A stretch of 64,000 bases of DNA. Source: Bradysia coprophila. Lineage: Eukaryota; Arthropoda; Insecta; Diptera; Sciaridae. The stretch covers positions 12,969,739 through 13,033,738 of the forward strand of contig NC_050735.1 of NCBI RefSeq assembly GCF_014529535.1. Direction: 5' to 3'. The position numbers were made by a program, and so were the translations under genes. The notes beneath the pieces are model-generated. The model saw nothing but the letters and a program-made list of their open reading frames with translations. It was not told where the DNA came from and made no database searches. Of this stretch, positions 1-12,286 are shown one piece after another (the first letter of the stretch is position 1; each line of letters opens with the position of its first letter).

Positions 1-1810
1 ATTAAGGCACATGCAGTTATAACAGCTGCAATCCAGCGAACGAAGACGAAAATCGAAGAATTGAAAAAACCGAAACCGTAAATAGAAAAATTGTTATTTA
101 TGCAATCGAGGTGCAAAGTACTTTATTAAAGGGCTTAGGCCTATCTAGTTGATATTTTAGAATTTAAAATAGGGCTTTTGTCATAATACACATCGTGAGC
201 ATAATAAACTTTGCATTGAGTCAAATACAACACTTTATGCCACAGAGGCATCTAAAGTTTGTAGTGGCATAAATACTTACTTTGAACCATAGTTGGAATG
301 TCTGTTATTTTCTTTATTAAATCTCAAAAAAATGTCTTCATGTCCTGCGGTAGGACACGAAAATTTTAGTGGGACCACTGGAAATCCCAACAAGAGAAAA
401 GTTTTGCGGCCAGAGTGAAGTAGTGAACACAACGTTTTTCATTTGTGCAAGGCATTTTTCTCCACGAAACGAACGCATCAATTTGTTACTCTATTTTCAA
501 AGTGACAGTCACTAGAGAAAATGCCTAAATGTCATCAGACAAAACGTCACTTTCATATGAGTGGGGAAAATAGGGTTTTTCACAACGCATGTTAGAAAAT
601 CGTTTTTTTTCTCCTTCGTCCTTCGCTGAAACTTCAGAAGCCTTTGATGTGAAAAGCGTCGTTAACTCGAAAAAAAAAGTTGGAAATTGTATTTTCTCGA
701 GTGAAGTGTGAAGACAACACATACAATTCCCAACTTTTCTTCCCTGTTGCACAAATAACAATTTTTATGCCGCTGGTCATTTTCTCACCTCAGCTGTAAC
801 TTCGGTCCCACTTTTCCTTCTGTATCGTTTAACAAATAAGTATTGTGTTTTGGACAAAGAAGCAATTTTATAGAAGTTCAGACCCCTCATTTAGACAACA
901 ATTAGCCAAGTCTTCATTTACCTGAATTGAACGCAGCAACGTCAACAAGTTTTTACTTTGAAATTATTGAACACGCTTTGTCAGTGAGAAGCAAAATACT
1001 TCCTAGACCTTATGTTCAGGAAGTTTCTCTTTGATGTGAAAAATGTAACACCAATTGAAGCACCAATTTGGACCTTTAATTTTGAGTATGAAAAGTAGTC
1101 AGATTGGGGAGGAAGTCTTCATTCACAACAATGAAGGTGTCCATAAAAATGTATAAATATTAAACAAAATGAACAGCACGAATTATCCATTGACTGCCTT
1201 GCTCCTTGGGGACTAAAGTATTCATCTCCTGCAATATTACTAAACTTTTCGTAAGAGTCATCCCTCTCTACAATATGTTCGGTTCAACATCTGCACATAT
1301 TTTACTCTTAAATGTATAACTGCACGTATACATCTTACGGTAATTTAGACAGACGGAGGTATACCCTCCAAAATATGTCTCTATACTACCATGTCGTCAA
1401 CAAGAAAAATAGAACGCACCCGAAACGTTTCATAAATAAAAAAAATTTGTAATTTCTTTGAAAGGAAATAAATCCCTTTGCACCACAATATAAGTCGATG
1501 TACAACCCTGTCCTATATGTTATTCGTACACTTCATTAAGTTGATGGAATGGAATGAAATGAAATACACCAAATGTTTTATTGGAATTTGTTGTACGTTA
1601 TTCAGCGGTGTATGTTGTCGAAGGTGCTTTTCTTTCTCTGTTCGTTATTACGCGTGTCGAGCATTTATTTTCGGAAGGAAACAAATATTTGGGTGGAAAG
1701 AAAAATACGACGACAAAGAGATTTTCGAATAAAATGTGAAGATGGTCAAAGGAAGTTCTGTTATATACTTGGACTATAAACGTTCTTGTATGGTTAACCC
1801 GAGTAAAAAT

Positions 1811-1899
1811 AAAAGTCTCAAAGGTTCGAAAAGAGACGTCTCACAATACAAAGGATTTGAGACCTGGAGACGTCTCCTTTTCGAACCTTTGAGACTTTT
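1811..1899. repeat. Short perfect-arm palindrome (MITE-like hairpin)
   Basis: Two arms of about 32 bases, 1811-1842 and 1867-1899, are near-perfect reverse complements (AAAAGTCTCAAAGGTTCGAA on the left arm). They are separated by a 24-base loop. Weaker matching continues outward to the CCCGA/TCGGG flanks. No coding capacity. A foldback or MITE-type element is the simplest reading. Confidence 0.7.
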
Positions 1900-2718
1900 A
1901 TTCGGGAAGGACATGATAATGTAGTATCGATATAACCGTTGCATACTACACACGACAATATCAATTGTGTACTGCCCTTCATCCAAATCGAAAAGAACAG
2001 CTTCTGCTTCACTCATTATACTAGGATTTTGAGATTACCATCACTGCCATAAAGCATATTTTCCCATAAAACTGTACAATCGAAATAAATAGTCGATGTA
2101 AATACAACTTTCCCATGTTATTAATAACTCCGCAGACACGTGGACGACAGACGTTCCGACTTTTGTTGCAATTAAGGAAAATATTTTTAATAAAATGAAG
2201 CCATGCAACGAAATCTATTTTAACTTTCGAACACATACACCCCACAATGAACCAACTTACATTACCTATCACATGGCAGCATATATAATGTTCGTAGCAT
2301 TATTGTTGTACACATTTTAATCCACGACCCTCGTTCCGGCTATATTGGTATCATATTATACAAGCATTGTGTGTATATATGCACACACAACCAGCGTAAT
2401 ATTCGTACCCACGGATAAAATTCTAATATCGTATAGACCAAGGGGGGATATAAAACAAGCAATCAACTTATTTGAGCACGTGTCGAGATAGAATTTATTA
2501 ATGAAAATGACGAAAGGAAATTCCAAAATTCCCATAAGAGGCGCAGTTTGTTTTTCTCGTTAATTAGTCGTATGGTTCGTTTTCTGTGCGGCAAATTAAT
2601 TTAATTTTGTTGCTCAAACGTTTTCAATTGTCATTCAAATTGAAGAGGCGCAAATTGTTTTACGAGAGCTTTGTTTACAGATTTCATTTGAGTTTTTATT
2701 AAATGCGTAACACTAGCT

Positions 2719-2820
2719 ACATGACGACGCGGAGGAGACCTAATTAAAATTTTTGTTCTCTCAGTTTTGACCAATTAACAAAAGAAATATTTGAATTAGG
2801 TCTCCTTCGCGTTGTTATGT
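2719..2820. repeat. Inverted-repeat element with GGAGACCTAATT arms
   Basis: Arms at 2719-2745 and 2794-2820 pair with few mismatches (ACATGACGACGCGGAGGAGA opposite TCTCCTTCGCGTTGTTATGT). The middle is an AT-rich spacer of about 48 bases. Likely a miniature foldback element; no second copy was noticed in the window. Confidence 0.6.
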
Positions 2821-5344
2821 GTATCCTTCAGCTGACTTCACAGTTGACAGCTCTACATTGATAGTAATTTCGATTTCCAAGGAAAATTACCACTTGAAGT
2901 ATGTAATTAGTTGATTGAAGCCTTAATTAGGGTCACTAATGACTCAGCTGTAATTTCTTTGAACGATTTTCACTTAACTTCATACCAAATGTCGAAATTT
3001 GCTTTAGCTCTTCTACCAGATGGTCTTTAATACTAGCTCCATCGTCACACGCGTGGAAGTAGACAAACCATATAAGTACGCATATAAGCTGTGTGATGTC
3101 ACCAGTTCTTAAAAGAGTTACATCAAACATAGACTTAGGACATGAACTGCATTTTAAATTAAAATTAGGAGACGTTAGATGTTACCTGCCCGAATTATTG
3201 TATTGGTTTTGCCTGCGTCTCTAATCATCAGGTTTTATACGATCGTTCTAGTTTCGTTCTCTTCTGTCTTCTCAGTATCAGATTTTCTCACTAATTTGAC
3301 TTATTTTTAACTTTTGGCTACTTAAGGACTAAAGGTTACAGCAGACATGAGTGAAATTTAGACATGAATTTGCTTAGGCCCGTAAAAGGTAACTCGGCCC
3401 GTAAAAGCCTGATCTGTGTTGGTGTTACATCTACACAATTCACGCTCTATAAGTTACGTTCAAAATGTGGTATGATCGAGTTGCAGCTTTGTAAATTGAC
3501 TTAGTGAGATAAAACGACGTAGAATGAGGTAATATATGGATACGGTTACCGAGTTGGATAGTGTCGAAATTTTGGTACACAACAACGAAGATTGTAAGCG
3601 TCATTCGAAGACAATTTTTTCAATTCAGTTGGCAGAGTTCTGAATTTTCATTTCAAGTTATCCCGGAAATGGAATTCCTTTTTTCTTTTTGAATGTCCGG
3701 TTATGGACGAGGGACTCTAACATGGGAAACCGTACAATTATGACAGGGACAACCCGTCCCAACTCCAAGAAATAGCCATAATATAAACGACGTCTGTAAC
3801 CGCGAATGTATTGATGTCTATAGATTCTCTTTTTCTTCGCAAAAAGCCTAAGAATGCCTAACAGTGTGAGTGTTTAGTACTTATTCACTACTCACTATTC
3901 AACGTTCTGATTTCTGATTGACCTAATTGCTTTGTTGAAAACAGTTGTTACGGTTCAAAGTAGCTTTTTATCTTGTCGCTCTTTTAGATCTCGGTGGTCA
4001 GCCATGCATATTGTAAAACAATGAGATTATTTTGTTCAATCAAAAATGTTTTTAATTAAAAGCAATTGTTTGTGATTGGTTAGGTATTACGTCTGTTACA
4101 ATAGTTTTATGGTTAAAATTAACAAAATTACACATAATATGCACTCTGCACTCTTTACATCTATTTTGTGTCGATTTCTCCAATACAAGATTGACAAGAT
4201 TCAATTGACACATTTTGTACAAAAATTAATTCTACAGATCACAGAATATTAAAACAAACAAAAATAAAATATTTCGGGTTGAGCAGTTGATCTAAAGGAC
4301 TCAGATAAGATGAATAAATTACATTTTCCTTGTAAATAATTATTTTGTTGTGACTCCATTCATGAAAATAAAATCTAAAATTCTCTCCGGAAATTGTCCG
4401 GTTAAAATCTCCGACCAGAAATATTGTCGTACATTGATGACGTTGTTGCGCTGCGTAATCAACAATTATTATTTAAAGATTCACCGCAACCTGAAAAGAA
4501 ATAAAGAAAGATTGTATGAATAGAAATGTAACGTACGTATGTGAATTAAAATGAAGTGTTCATTAGTCCTGGAAAATTTTGAAGTGACATCCTCAGTTAA
4601 ACATTATTCATTTTCTGTAAAATTACCTCAAAAGAGGTATTTATTAGAGTCAAAGTGTTCCCAAAGTTTCCAAACGTTGTTGACGAAAATTATGGACAAA
4701 TATCTGCTCATAAAGTGAGCGTCATTTCGGTCTCCAAAACCAAATTCATTGTTTTTATTGTCGTCGAAACAGTTTGTGTTATCGAATCAGTTGATTTTCA
4801 CACTCACGAAATTGTTTTAACTGTTAGACTATATCTGTGAGCAAATTCCCGCAGCTTCCTCAGGTTTAATTCTCACCTGGGAAAAAAACTAAGATTCACC
4901 TATCGAAGTCACTTGCCGAATTAAGGCTAGGGACAGGTCCTGCAAATGGAACTATGGTAAAAAAATTCCTGAACCGAAATTTCAGGTCACCTGATTAAAT
5001 CAGGAAAACTGAATTTTTTAAACCTGTCAGGGTTGATCTGAAATTTGGGCAAATTTACAAATTTTTAAAAACCAACTTGAAACCTGACCTTACAGATTTA
5101 CCTAATTACAATATTTCATTTCAGGTCAACTCAGATATATGTCAGATCAGATAAAACTTAGGTTAAAGGTCAGGGTTATGCCGAATTCGTTTGGTTCTTG
5201 ATTTCTCTAATTCTTCAAAAGCCTGACGACTCGTACAATGAATATCTTTTCCAATTAAATTCAAAACCCGATTCTAAATTCCTTCTGAATATTGGAAAGG
5301 GAACTGAAACGGTTCGTGTTGGTTTAACGAAAACAGTTTTTCAT

Positions 5345-5576
5345 ACAGTCGAAGGCAGTCAATTTTCAGCATAAATTAGCTTCAGCTGTTTTTCAGCTGA
5401 TCCATACAAACAATCACAACCGTTTATACGTCTTTATACGGTTTTACCACTATCATGCGCGTGCGTGTAGCAGCTTCAACCGTATGAACAAGGAAAACCA
5501 GTTTTGATTGTATGTGTGGATCAGCTGAAAAACAGCTGAAGCAAATTTATGCTGAAAATTGACTGCCTTTGACTGT
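5345..5576. repeat. TIR MITE with CAGCTG-rich arms
   Basis: Arms of about 65 bases at 5345-5410 and 5512-5576 are nearly perfect reverse complements. They start ACAGTC and contain CAGCTGTTTTTCAGCTG. The roughly 100-base core has CCGTTTATACG/ACGGTT words. No coding capacity. Similar CAGCTG-AAAAA-CAGCTG arms occur in the elements at 8.4, 8.95 and 26.97 kb, suggesting a loosely related group. Confidence 0.8.
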
Positions 5577-6748
5577 ATTGATTTTTATCAACCAAATTGA
5601 AAACATTGAAATACGAGAGTGAGTTGAGGACGAAGAGTTGGGAAGAAGATATTTGTAAATTTCGATGACAAAAATTTTTCAAAAAGACAACTCTCTGTGG
5701 ATTTTCAAGGATTTCGTTTTCTAAGAAATTTCAGACGGATCTGGACGGATTTTCAAAGATTTTTTTTTCAATTTTCAAGGGTTTTCTTCCTTTTATTTTA
5801 TTTTCTTTAGCTTTTTAAAGAATTTTTTACAATTTTGAGGGTTTTCTGTGAATTTAAGGATTCTATTTCGTATTTTGAAGGATTTTCTGTGGATTTTATT
5901 TGATCCTCGGTTGATTATACATCTATTGACAATACCAAAAAATTTCACACAATTTATTCGTCAAAATCAAACTCATCGAGTGTGACTCTTCGTATGTGAT
6001 GCTTCACACATTACAAGAATCAAATTCGATATATTGTTGCCACATATTTCGAATAGTTTTAAAATAACACGCACAGGTGTTCCGCACAAAAGCCTTCATA
6101 TAAATATTCAAAATGTTTCTAATTACTTTTGCAGTTATACACAGACACAGTCCGTTCTCGTATTAATATAATCGCTGTTCTCATACACACTCTGACACGC
6201 CTCGAAATCAGTTTCTGTTGCAAAATGAATATATCACAACACAGAAACTCAACGAAAAACCTCTCTTTACAAAGCATTTATAATGAGTGCGATGCAGGTG
6301 TGCTTTTCAATGTTCAGATATTTTTTTTTGTTATTTTTATTTATACATTTTGTGTGTGAATTTCGTTTCTTATTTTGTATTTTTAGTTTAGATTACAAAA
6401 TAGAAGACAGACGAACACTTTGTGTACATATTCATTATTCGTTAAATACATTATAGTAGTAGAGCAGTATAGACCGATATTTGTAATGAAATGATTGCAC
6501 TAATCCACTCAACAAGACAAAAATGCTTCAACTGCATTAATAAGTCAGCAAAGGAAATTCTGCGTCTAATCTAAATACTCAAAGAATCTAGTGACATCGT
6601 CTGTCCTACAGAAATTTATTTAGAATATCTGTTCCCCCAGAAAAATTATCAAAATAGTGACGGTCACGTATACATCTCAACTGCCGATTAGATTCTTAAT
6701 AACCACTGAACTATTAAGACCTGATGAACTGATTTCAATTTAACTTAC

Positions 6749-7064
6749 CATTCACTACACCCAGAGGTTGTCGTGTAACAAACGATGTTGCTGCCGCACT
6801 CGCATCGAAATCAATGCCTGCCGAATTTGTGTTTTTCTGTAATGCACTTTGTAGTTCGCAGATGTAATCGATGACATTCTCTATCACTTCCAATTTCGAC
6901 AATTTCTTATTCTTTGGCATATATGGCACTAGATCTTTCAGTTTGGACAGGTACATTTGAATTTCAGCATTTTCGCCGACCCGTTGCCGGCCGATCCGAC
7001 CAGTATGTGTGGATGGTACGGATGCTACGCCTGTTGCACATGATGCATCGGAAATCGCTTTCAT
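6749..7064 (-). CDS. emc: Id-family HLH transcription inhibitor, extramacrochaetae-like (first coding exon)
   Basis: The exon encodes 105 residues plus one base. A helix-loop-helix spans about residues 34-75, with the signature YLSKLKDLVPYMPKNKKLSK followed by EVIENVIDYICELQ. No basic region precedes it, which is the hallmark of Id/Emc proteins. These dimerise with bHLH activators such as Daughterless and achaete-scute proteins and stop them binding DNA; in Drosophila this limits sense-organ formation. The start is the ATG at 7064 (minus strand). The exon ends at a strong donor (G|GTAAGT) after ...LGVVN, so the protein continues in a downstream exon. A possible one is 6571-6605, which would add about a dozen residues and a stop, but its acceptor is weak. 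The tail would then be much shorter than in Drosophila Emc. Identity is sure at family level; the C-terminus is not. Confidence 0.9.
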
Positions 7065-8439
7065 TGTTCGTTTCTGTTTTTTTATAATTTTTTATTTCTT
7101 AAAATAAACAAAGTTTTGTAAATTCACTGTGTATGCTTTATAATAGAATTCACCGATGCGTTAACATCGTCTGGATCACGATCTTTAGTATATACAAACA
7201 AATGAATGTGTTTATTGGTTTAAGAGAAAAATCTACTTATCACGACGAACCGCAAATCAATAACACTGTGCACATTATACATGTACCGCAATTAAGAACC
7301 CGATATCGAAATGTTATTATCCTTCATTTGATGCTGGCTTTTCTCGTAATAAGACGACAATATCGTCTTCCGACTCTTTTATATATAAAACTAATGGCAT
7401 TTACAATCCTCTCCTGCATATTTGTATTATGTCGGTTTTTCGTTTCGCTGGCACGAATCGTAGCGATCCCCACTACAGCGCATTTACATGCCAATATAGC
7501 AATATGTATGTACGATGTGTATATGATGTCCCAGTCCCTCCATGAAAACTGTTATATGAGGAGATTTTCCATCGTATAAACGGTACATGTTTATTTGGAG
7601 ATTCCTTACGATTACCAAAATATTCTCCGCCACCATGTCAACAATTCGTCAAATTGACACAGGAAAATGATATCGCTTCGGGTAGAGATTGTGGTAAATA
7701 TACAAATTTTGACACGAAATGAGTCTGAAAACCTATTCTCATTCATCTGAGTGGTAAGAAGCCAAAACAATTCCCCGAAGAAAATAACTCGATGAAAATA
7801 AGAAGATAAATAAAATCCTCCATCGAGACATTCCATTTCATTGATATATGTAACGCAGGTGTTGCACAGGTGTCTTCATTATAATTTATTTCAAACACAA
7901 CAAAACGAACGAGATATTTTTGATGTAAAATCAAAGGAAAACTTTACTGTACAACAACTATTTTCTGATTTTATAGTCAGTCGGACTTCGTTTCGATTCA
8001 AGTGGGAAGTGTAGACAGAGACTTGGATTTATTTGACCGCAATGTATTATTAAAATAGGTAAAATAGCATCTCTACACCACACCTACCATATACAATATA
8101 CACTAGAAAGATGTAATAGCTCTGAGTGTAGCTCTAATTTTGATCGATGACACTATGGTTTAGAACAAAATTGTCAGCCTACGAAATCCGATGGATGGTC
8201 AAATCGACCTACATTATAACATGATTTCTCGTTTTCAAGGCATCAGCTGCATCAATCTCTTGAAAGAAATTGAATCAGTTGATGTCTTGTTAACGTTTGA
8301 CCTTATCGACTACTATAGAAAAGGTTAGTAGAAAATCATACAACATACTGTGCGTTGTTGAATGTCAATTGTTCCGTTGTATCGTAGCATAATCATCAAA
8401 CCAGGGCCTTCTCTTGAGAATTTTTTTTCGCAAATTTAC

Positions 8440-8586
8440 AGCCAAGGACAGTCAAAAAAGGGCATTTTTATGATTTTCGTGTTTATCGATTTCAGCTGTT
8501 TTAACAATACAAATTACAATGGCAAAACAGCTGAAATCGATGAAACACGTATAGAATAAAAATGCACTTTTTTGACTGTCCCAGGC
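8440..8586. repeat. TIR MITE, arms GGACAGTCAAAAAAG
   Basis: Left arm 8440-8505 (AGCC..GGACAGTCAAAAAAGGGC) pairs with right arm 8521-8586 (..CACTTTTTTGACTGTCC..GGCT). Pairing runs through a central TCGATTTCAGCTGTTTT segment. Total about 147 bases with almost no loop, so single strands would fold into one long hairpin. No coding capacity. Confidence 0.75.
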
Positions 8587-8950
8587 TGTATCAAGTTTCT
8601 CGAACTTTCGTGAATTTCTTAAATTTTCTCGAATTCCTTAAAATTTCCCGAGTTTCTTTTGAATTTCTTGAAATCATTTCTTAAAAGAAGGCCATCAATA
8701 GGCAAAAGAGAAGGGTATTTTCGATTTTAGGTGATGAATTGCACATTTTAGGCTAATTTGAGGTTTTCAGACATCGATCTGATCAGAACCTTGAACCAGG
8801 CTCCACAAAATTTTTTTTGAATTTCATCCGTACAGTCGGATGCAGTGGATTGATTGAAGGAAAACTGATGGTTAGAAATTACAATTTTCGGAAGATAGTC
8901 GTGAGTAACACGTTTAGTATTGAGTCTTCAGATAATCAAAGAAAAGAAAT

Positions 8951-9197
8951 TACAGTTTGTAAACCGAAGGCTTATGCAGAATCAGCAACAGCTGATTTTC
9001 ACCAGCTGACACACTCTACCATATACACTAAACACTCTGTATAATGTACAATCAAAACAAATTCTAAACAACGAGCTTACAACAGTGATACGCTTTGCCT
9101 TTGAATTGTTTTCGATACAAAGGTATTGTCTTTGTAGACCAGCTGGAGATGTTCAGCTGTTGCTGATTCTGCATAAGCCTTTGGTTTACAAACTGTA
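8951..9197. repeat. TIR element with TACAGTTTGTAAACC ends
   Basis: Arms of about 44 bases (8951-8994 and 9154-9197) are near-perfect inverted copies, beginning TACAGTTTGTAAACCGAAGG and running inward to CAACAGCTGA. Roughly 160 bases of unrelated sequence lie between. Noncoding; a non-autonomous DNA element is likely. Confidence 0.75.
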
Positions 9198-9834
9198 AGT
9201 GATCTGTACGAGCGAAACAATGGTTCGAACAGTATAGTATTTTTGTATGAAAATTGTCATATGCTGAATCCGGATGATGAGCTGATATGTCCAAAAATCT
9301 TCAATTTTTTAATTAAAGTACATTGAACCACGCCGAGTTTCCAGAAACATTGAGTCTCAGAATAAAAAAATTTCTGAAATGAGAAATGAATTTCGAGAGA
9401 GCAAATTCAAATTAATAGCTCGAAATCCATCAGACTTATCTTAGAGCACCTCGGAATCTTCCGAATTTAGTTCATTTGGTTGATTAGATGCAATTCCATG
9501 AATTCTGTTCTTTTGGAATGCAGTACTACAATTTGTGAATTTGTCTGAATTTGGTCAATTTGGGTTGCTACTCCCAACCAATATATAGAAATTTACATTT
9601 GCTCTTAATAGACATGAAGGGCTAAACGTACTTTTATCGAAATATTTTAGAGGACAAGCTTGTACAACATAGCCAAAATGCAATGTCTTCACAGTTTTCC
9701 TTGAGACTTTAACTAAAGCTACTAGCGCGATGGGGAACATTGACAACTCCCCATCTAGGATCTTCTTATCTCACATCGATTATCGAACAACAGTAACGAA
9801 TAACTAAAAAAAAAAACGCAAAACTCATATCCAC

Positions 9835-10919
9835 TCATTCATCATGTAATCGTAAACGATGTTGCGTTAAGAAAGCAACATCGAAAATTGCCTCCTGATG
9901 TAACAATTCATTCACTTCATATTTCATGGACTCCTCGTAGGCGTACAATATGCTCGTATCGTACAGCATCATTTTACAATTTGCCAGCGCCAAAATGCAG
10001 TTTCTCAATCGTACAATGACCTGACGTTCCGTTTGCGAAACTGGTTCGGTCAAATTCTGTGTAAAGCCACCATCGCCTTCCACTTCACTGTTCACGGTCG
10101 GTGATATCCATATGAAACCGTTGTTACCGAGAATAACCGACGCTCCGCAGGTTAAATTGTGAAAATGGGTTTTGCGTCGTTTGACCAGTGATGGGAATAC
10201 TTTGACCAAGATTCCTTGTGACAACTGTGAAATGGTAAGAATAATGGTGATTACGTTTGTAATGCAGGCCGGATGGTTAGCTTTCGACCTACTTTTCCAT
10301 ATTTCAAACTTCGTGTATGAAGTGAGACGCTACCGTCATCGTATATGCTCTGAACTTCGGCTGAGATCAGATCACCTTCTTGTAAATATTTTCTCATCAT
10401 GTGTTCATCCTCAACGGATCGTCTCCTCAGCTCACCTAAAACGTGCCATTTCAATAGAGAAAATTCCACGTCCGACTGTTTCCCACACACTACACTTACC
10501 TCCTGGCAAATTAACTGATGACAATAACAACACCGAGTCCAAGCGAGAGTTGGTGTCTACTTTCCAGCGTTTTTGTTGCACATCAATTATCCTAGCCACA
10601 ACAACGTCACCCACTTCACCCACATACCGGCTCTTCAGTGGCTTTATGGAAATCAATTTATTCACCTGTTCCAAGCAACCAGCCAACGATGCTTTTATGT
10701 TATCGTCGTCGCCATACGTTCCATGACCCCTGGATGACAATAACTTAAGAGTCAGATCACAAAGTTTGGTCAGACACGATTCAACAAGTCCTACCTCATA
10801 AAATTTTGTTGTGATGTGATCACCTCCCCTGGTGTAAATAATCTTGGAATTTTATCTTCCGTCATTAGAGACGTATTCACCCTGTTGGATGCAAGTCGTA
10901 TGTTGATGGTTGAAGTCAT
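9835..10919 (-). CDS. Rrp4: RNA exosome subunit Rrp4 (EXOSC2)
   Basis: Four exons on the minus strand join in frame: 10919-10795, 10729-10500, 10435-10293 and 10224-9835. All have GT..AG borders, giving 295 residues against about 293 in human. The protein is one of three S1/KH cap subunits of the RNA exosome, which threads RNA into the core for 3'-to-5' processing and decay in nucleus and cytoplasm. Exon 1 carries the N-terminal domain (LFTPGEVIT). Exon 2 has the S1 domain with GEVGDVVVARIIDVQQKRWK and SRLDSVLLLSSVNLPGG. Exon 3 has EGDLISAEVQ and VSLHTRSLKYGK. Exon 4 opens with QGILVKVFPSLVKRRKTHFH and the KH-region GASVILGNNGFIWI. No key element is missing. The start is the only in-frame ATG near the expected N-terminus; the stop is TGA at 9837-9835. 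Confidence 0.97.
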
Positions 10920-11902
10920 GGTGTTGACTGTTAAGTCCAAAAATATGACAAGAGGTAACGAAATCCGAATGGAAACAACTCAAAAAATAAACACGACAAA
11001 GTTGCGGTTATGTTATTGAAGAGATATTATGTTTGACATATTGGAATATGTGTGTGTGTGAGAGAGCCATGTGAATGGAAACGTGAGAGAACCGAGCGAA
11101 CCGAGAGAAGGTGCGTTCATCGACTAAAGAAATATAAGCGGCGTTCACGTTCTTCGATTTACAATATAAGGAGGGCGATTGAAATTGACAAACTTTAGTA
11201 TGTCAAATAACAATTTTTGTGCCGACTCTGCGAGTGATTCTTAGCCTCCGTATGGTACTCAGAGCTCACTTGTTGTTTTACTTTAGTAGGGCATACAAGT
11301 TATATGTCGACCTCAAGCTATTAACTAAAGATAACTAAGAAAATAAGTCTTGTGGTAATATAAGGCTTTTCAAGGCTATAGGCTGATGAATAGATGGTGA
11401 ATTATGGTATTTACGCGGACATTTTCTGAATATTTATATGTGTCTAAAAAGATGAAGATCGGAAGGGAACGATCCGCTATTGACCTTGAGCTTTAGAGCA
11501 CACTGCTAGATACGTTGTTTTGTATGAAACAGGTCGGCTGGAATCTTTTGTTAATTTTTTTATCCGTTCCACACAGGTATTAAAGTGCTTTTACATGCTT
11601 TCGTTTTCCCTAGTGTCGAAAGTGGCTTATTACAAACCTAGGGAAAATTGGTTTAGGCTTCAGAAGAATGTAAAATCCAAGGTAGATATATGGGCAGGGG
11701 TAATGCGACGTTTTCTTTAAAAACACAAAATTGCTTAGAAACCTGAGCCATTTGTTTTGTGATAAGCACAACATTTTGTGAAACACAAGTAAATCATAGT
11801 CAATCATTTCGAAAAAAGGTATCATTAGCATCGAATTATTGTGCTAGACCGATCCTCTAAATGGCATTACCTCCGCCCATATATTTACCTTGGTAAAATC
11901 CA

Positions 11903-12020
11903 TTACATAACTCGGTATTAAAATGAAAAGTCTCGTTTCCAGATATGTCTCAGATATGCCTCGGATCAAAAAAATTCACACGAAAACGAGACTTTTCATA
12001 CTTTTATCCCTAGTCAATGA
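11903..12020. repeat. Palindromic element, GAAAAGTCTCGTTT arms
   Basis: Left arm (TTACATAACTC...ATGAAAAGTCTCGTTT) pairs with right arm (AAACGAGACTTTTCATACTT...TAGTCAATGA). The short middle contains ATGCCTCGGATCA. The same plan, AT-rich arms with a GAAAAGT core and a central GAGG/CCTCGG word, is seen at 23.69 and 36.90 kb, so this appears to be one dispersed family. Confidence 0.65.
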
Positions 12021-12286
12021 CTAGTAGTCATGTAAAATAATATTCCTTGTGAGCCTTGTGATCCTTAAAGGTGTGATCCTACTCATCTAATAAAATATAG
12101 TGGCTCGCTTGGCATCCCCAAGTTTACCGCTTTGCAACACCGTCGGCGTTGCTTTGAATGAATTATCTCTGCAATCACTTTCTACTTAACTGAAATTATT
12201 GAAAATAACACTTCAGCCATTAGATTAGTTTCGAGAGACATGATTCAGTTGCTATTAACTGTAAGTACTTTCACCTTATTAGTCCA

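Larger units (their letters stand above)
1..6570. other. Repeat-containing noncoding stretch
   Basis: No convincing coding exon was seen in either strand; open frames here are short and lack family resemblance or splice logic. Three inverted-repeat elements (listed separately at 1.8, 2.7 and 5.3 kb) lie inside it. Around 4.96-5.17 kb there is a diffuse repeat rich in AGGTCA-CCTGA type words that recurs at 40.2-40.3 kb and 60.0-60.3 kb. Part of the region next to 6.57 kb probably holds the 3' untranslated part of the minus-strand emc-like gene. Confidence 0.6.
7065..9834. other. Intergenic region with two MITE-like elements
   Basis: This lies upstream of the emc-like gene and downstream of Rrp4, both on the minus strand. 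I see no recognisable exon. Several open frames up to 148 codons lack any family match or codon logic. Two inverted-repeat elements at 8.44-8.59 and 8.95-9.20 kb are listed separately. The part just above 7065 should contain the emc promoter, but no specific site could be supported. Confidence 0.55.

Noticed and set aside
7133-7579. 148-codon plus-strand frame upstream of emc
   Set aside because: No motif, no homologue recognised, composition of AT-rich noncoding DNA; lies in the presumptive emc promoter region.
10172-10726. 184-codon plus-strand frame
   Set aside because: It is antisense to Rrp4 exons 2-4, whose minus-strand reading is certain.
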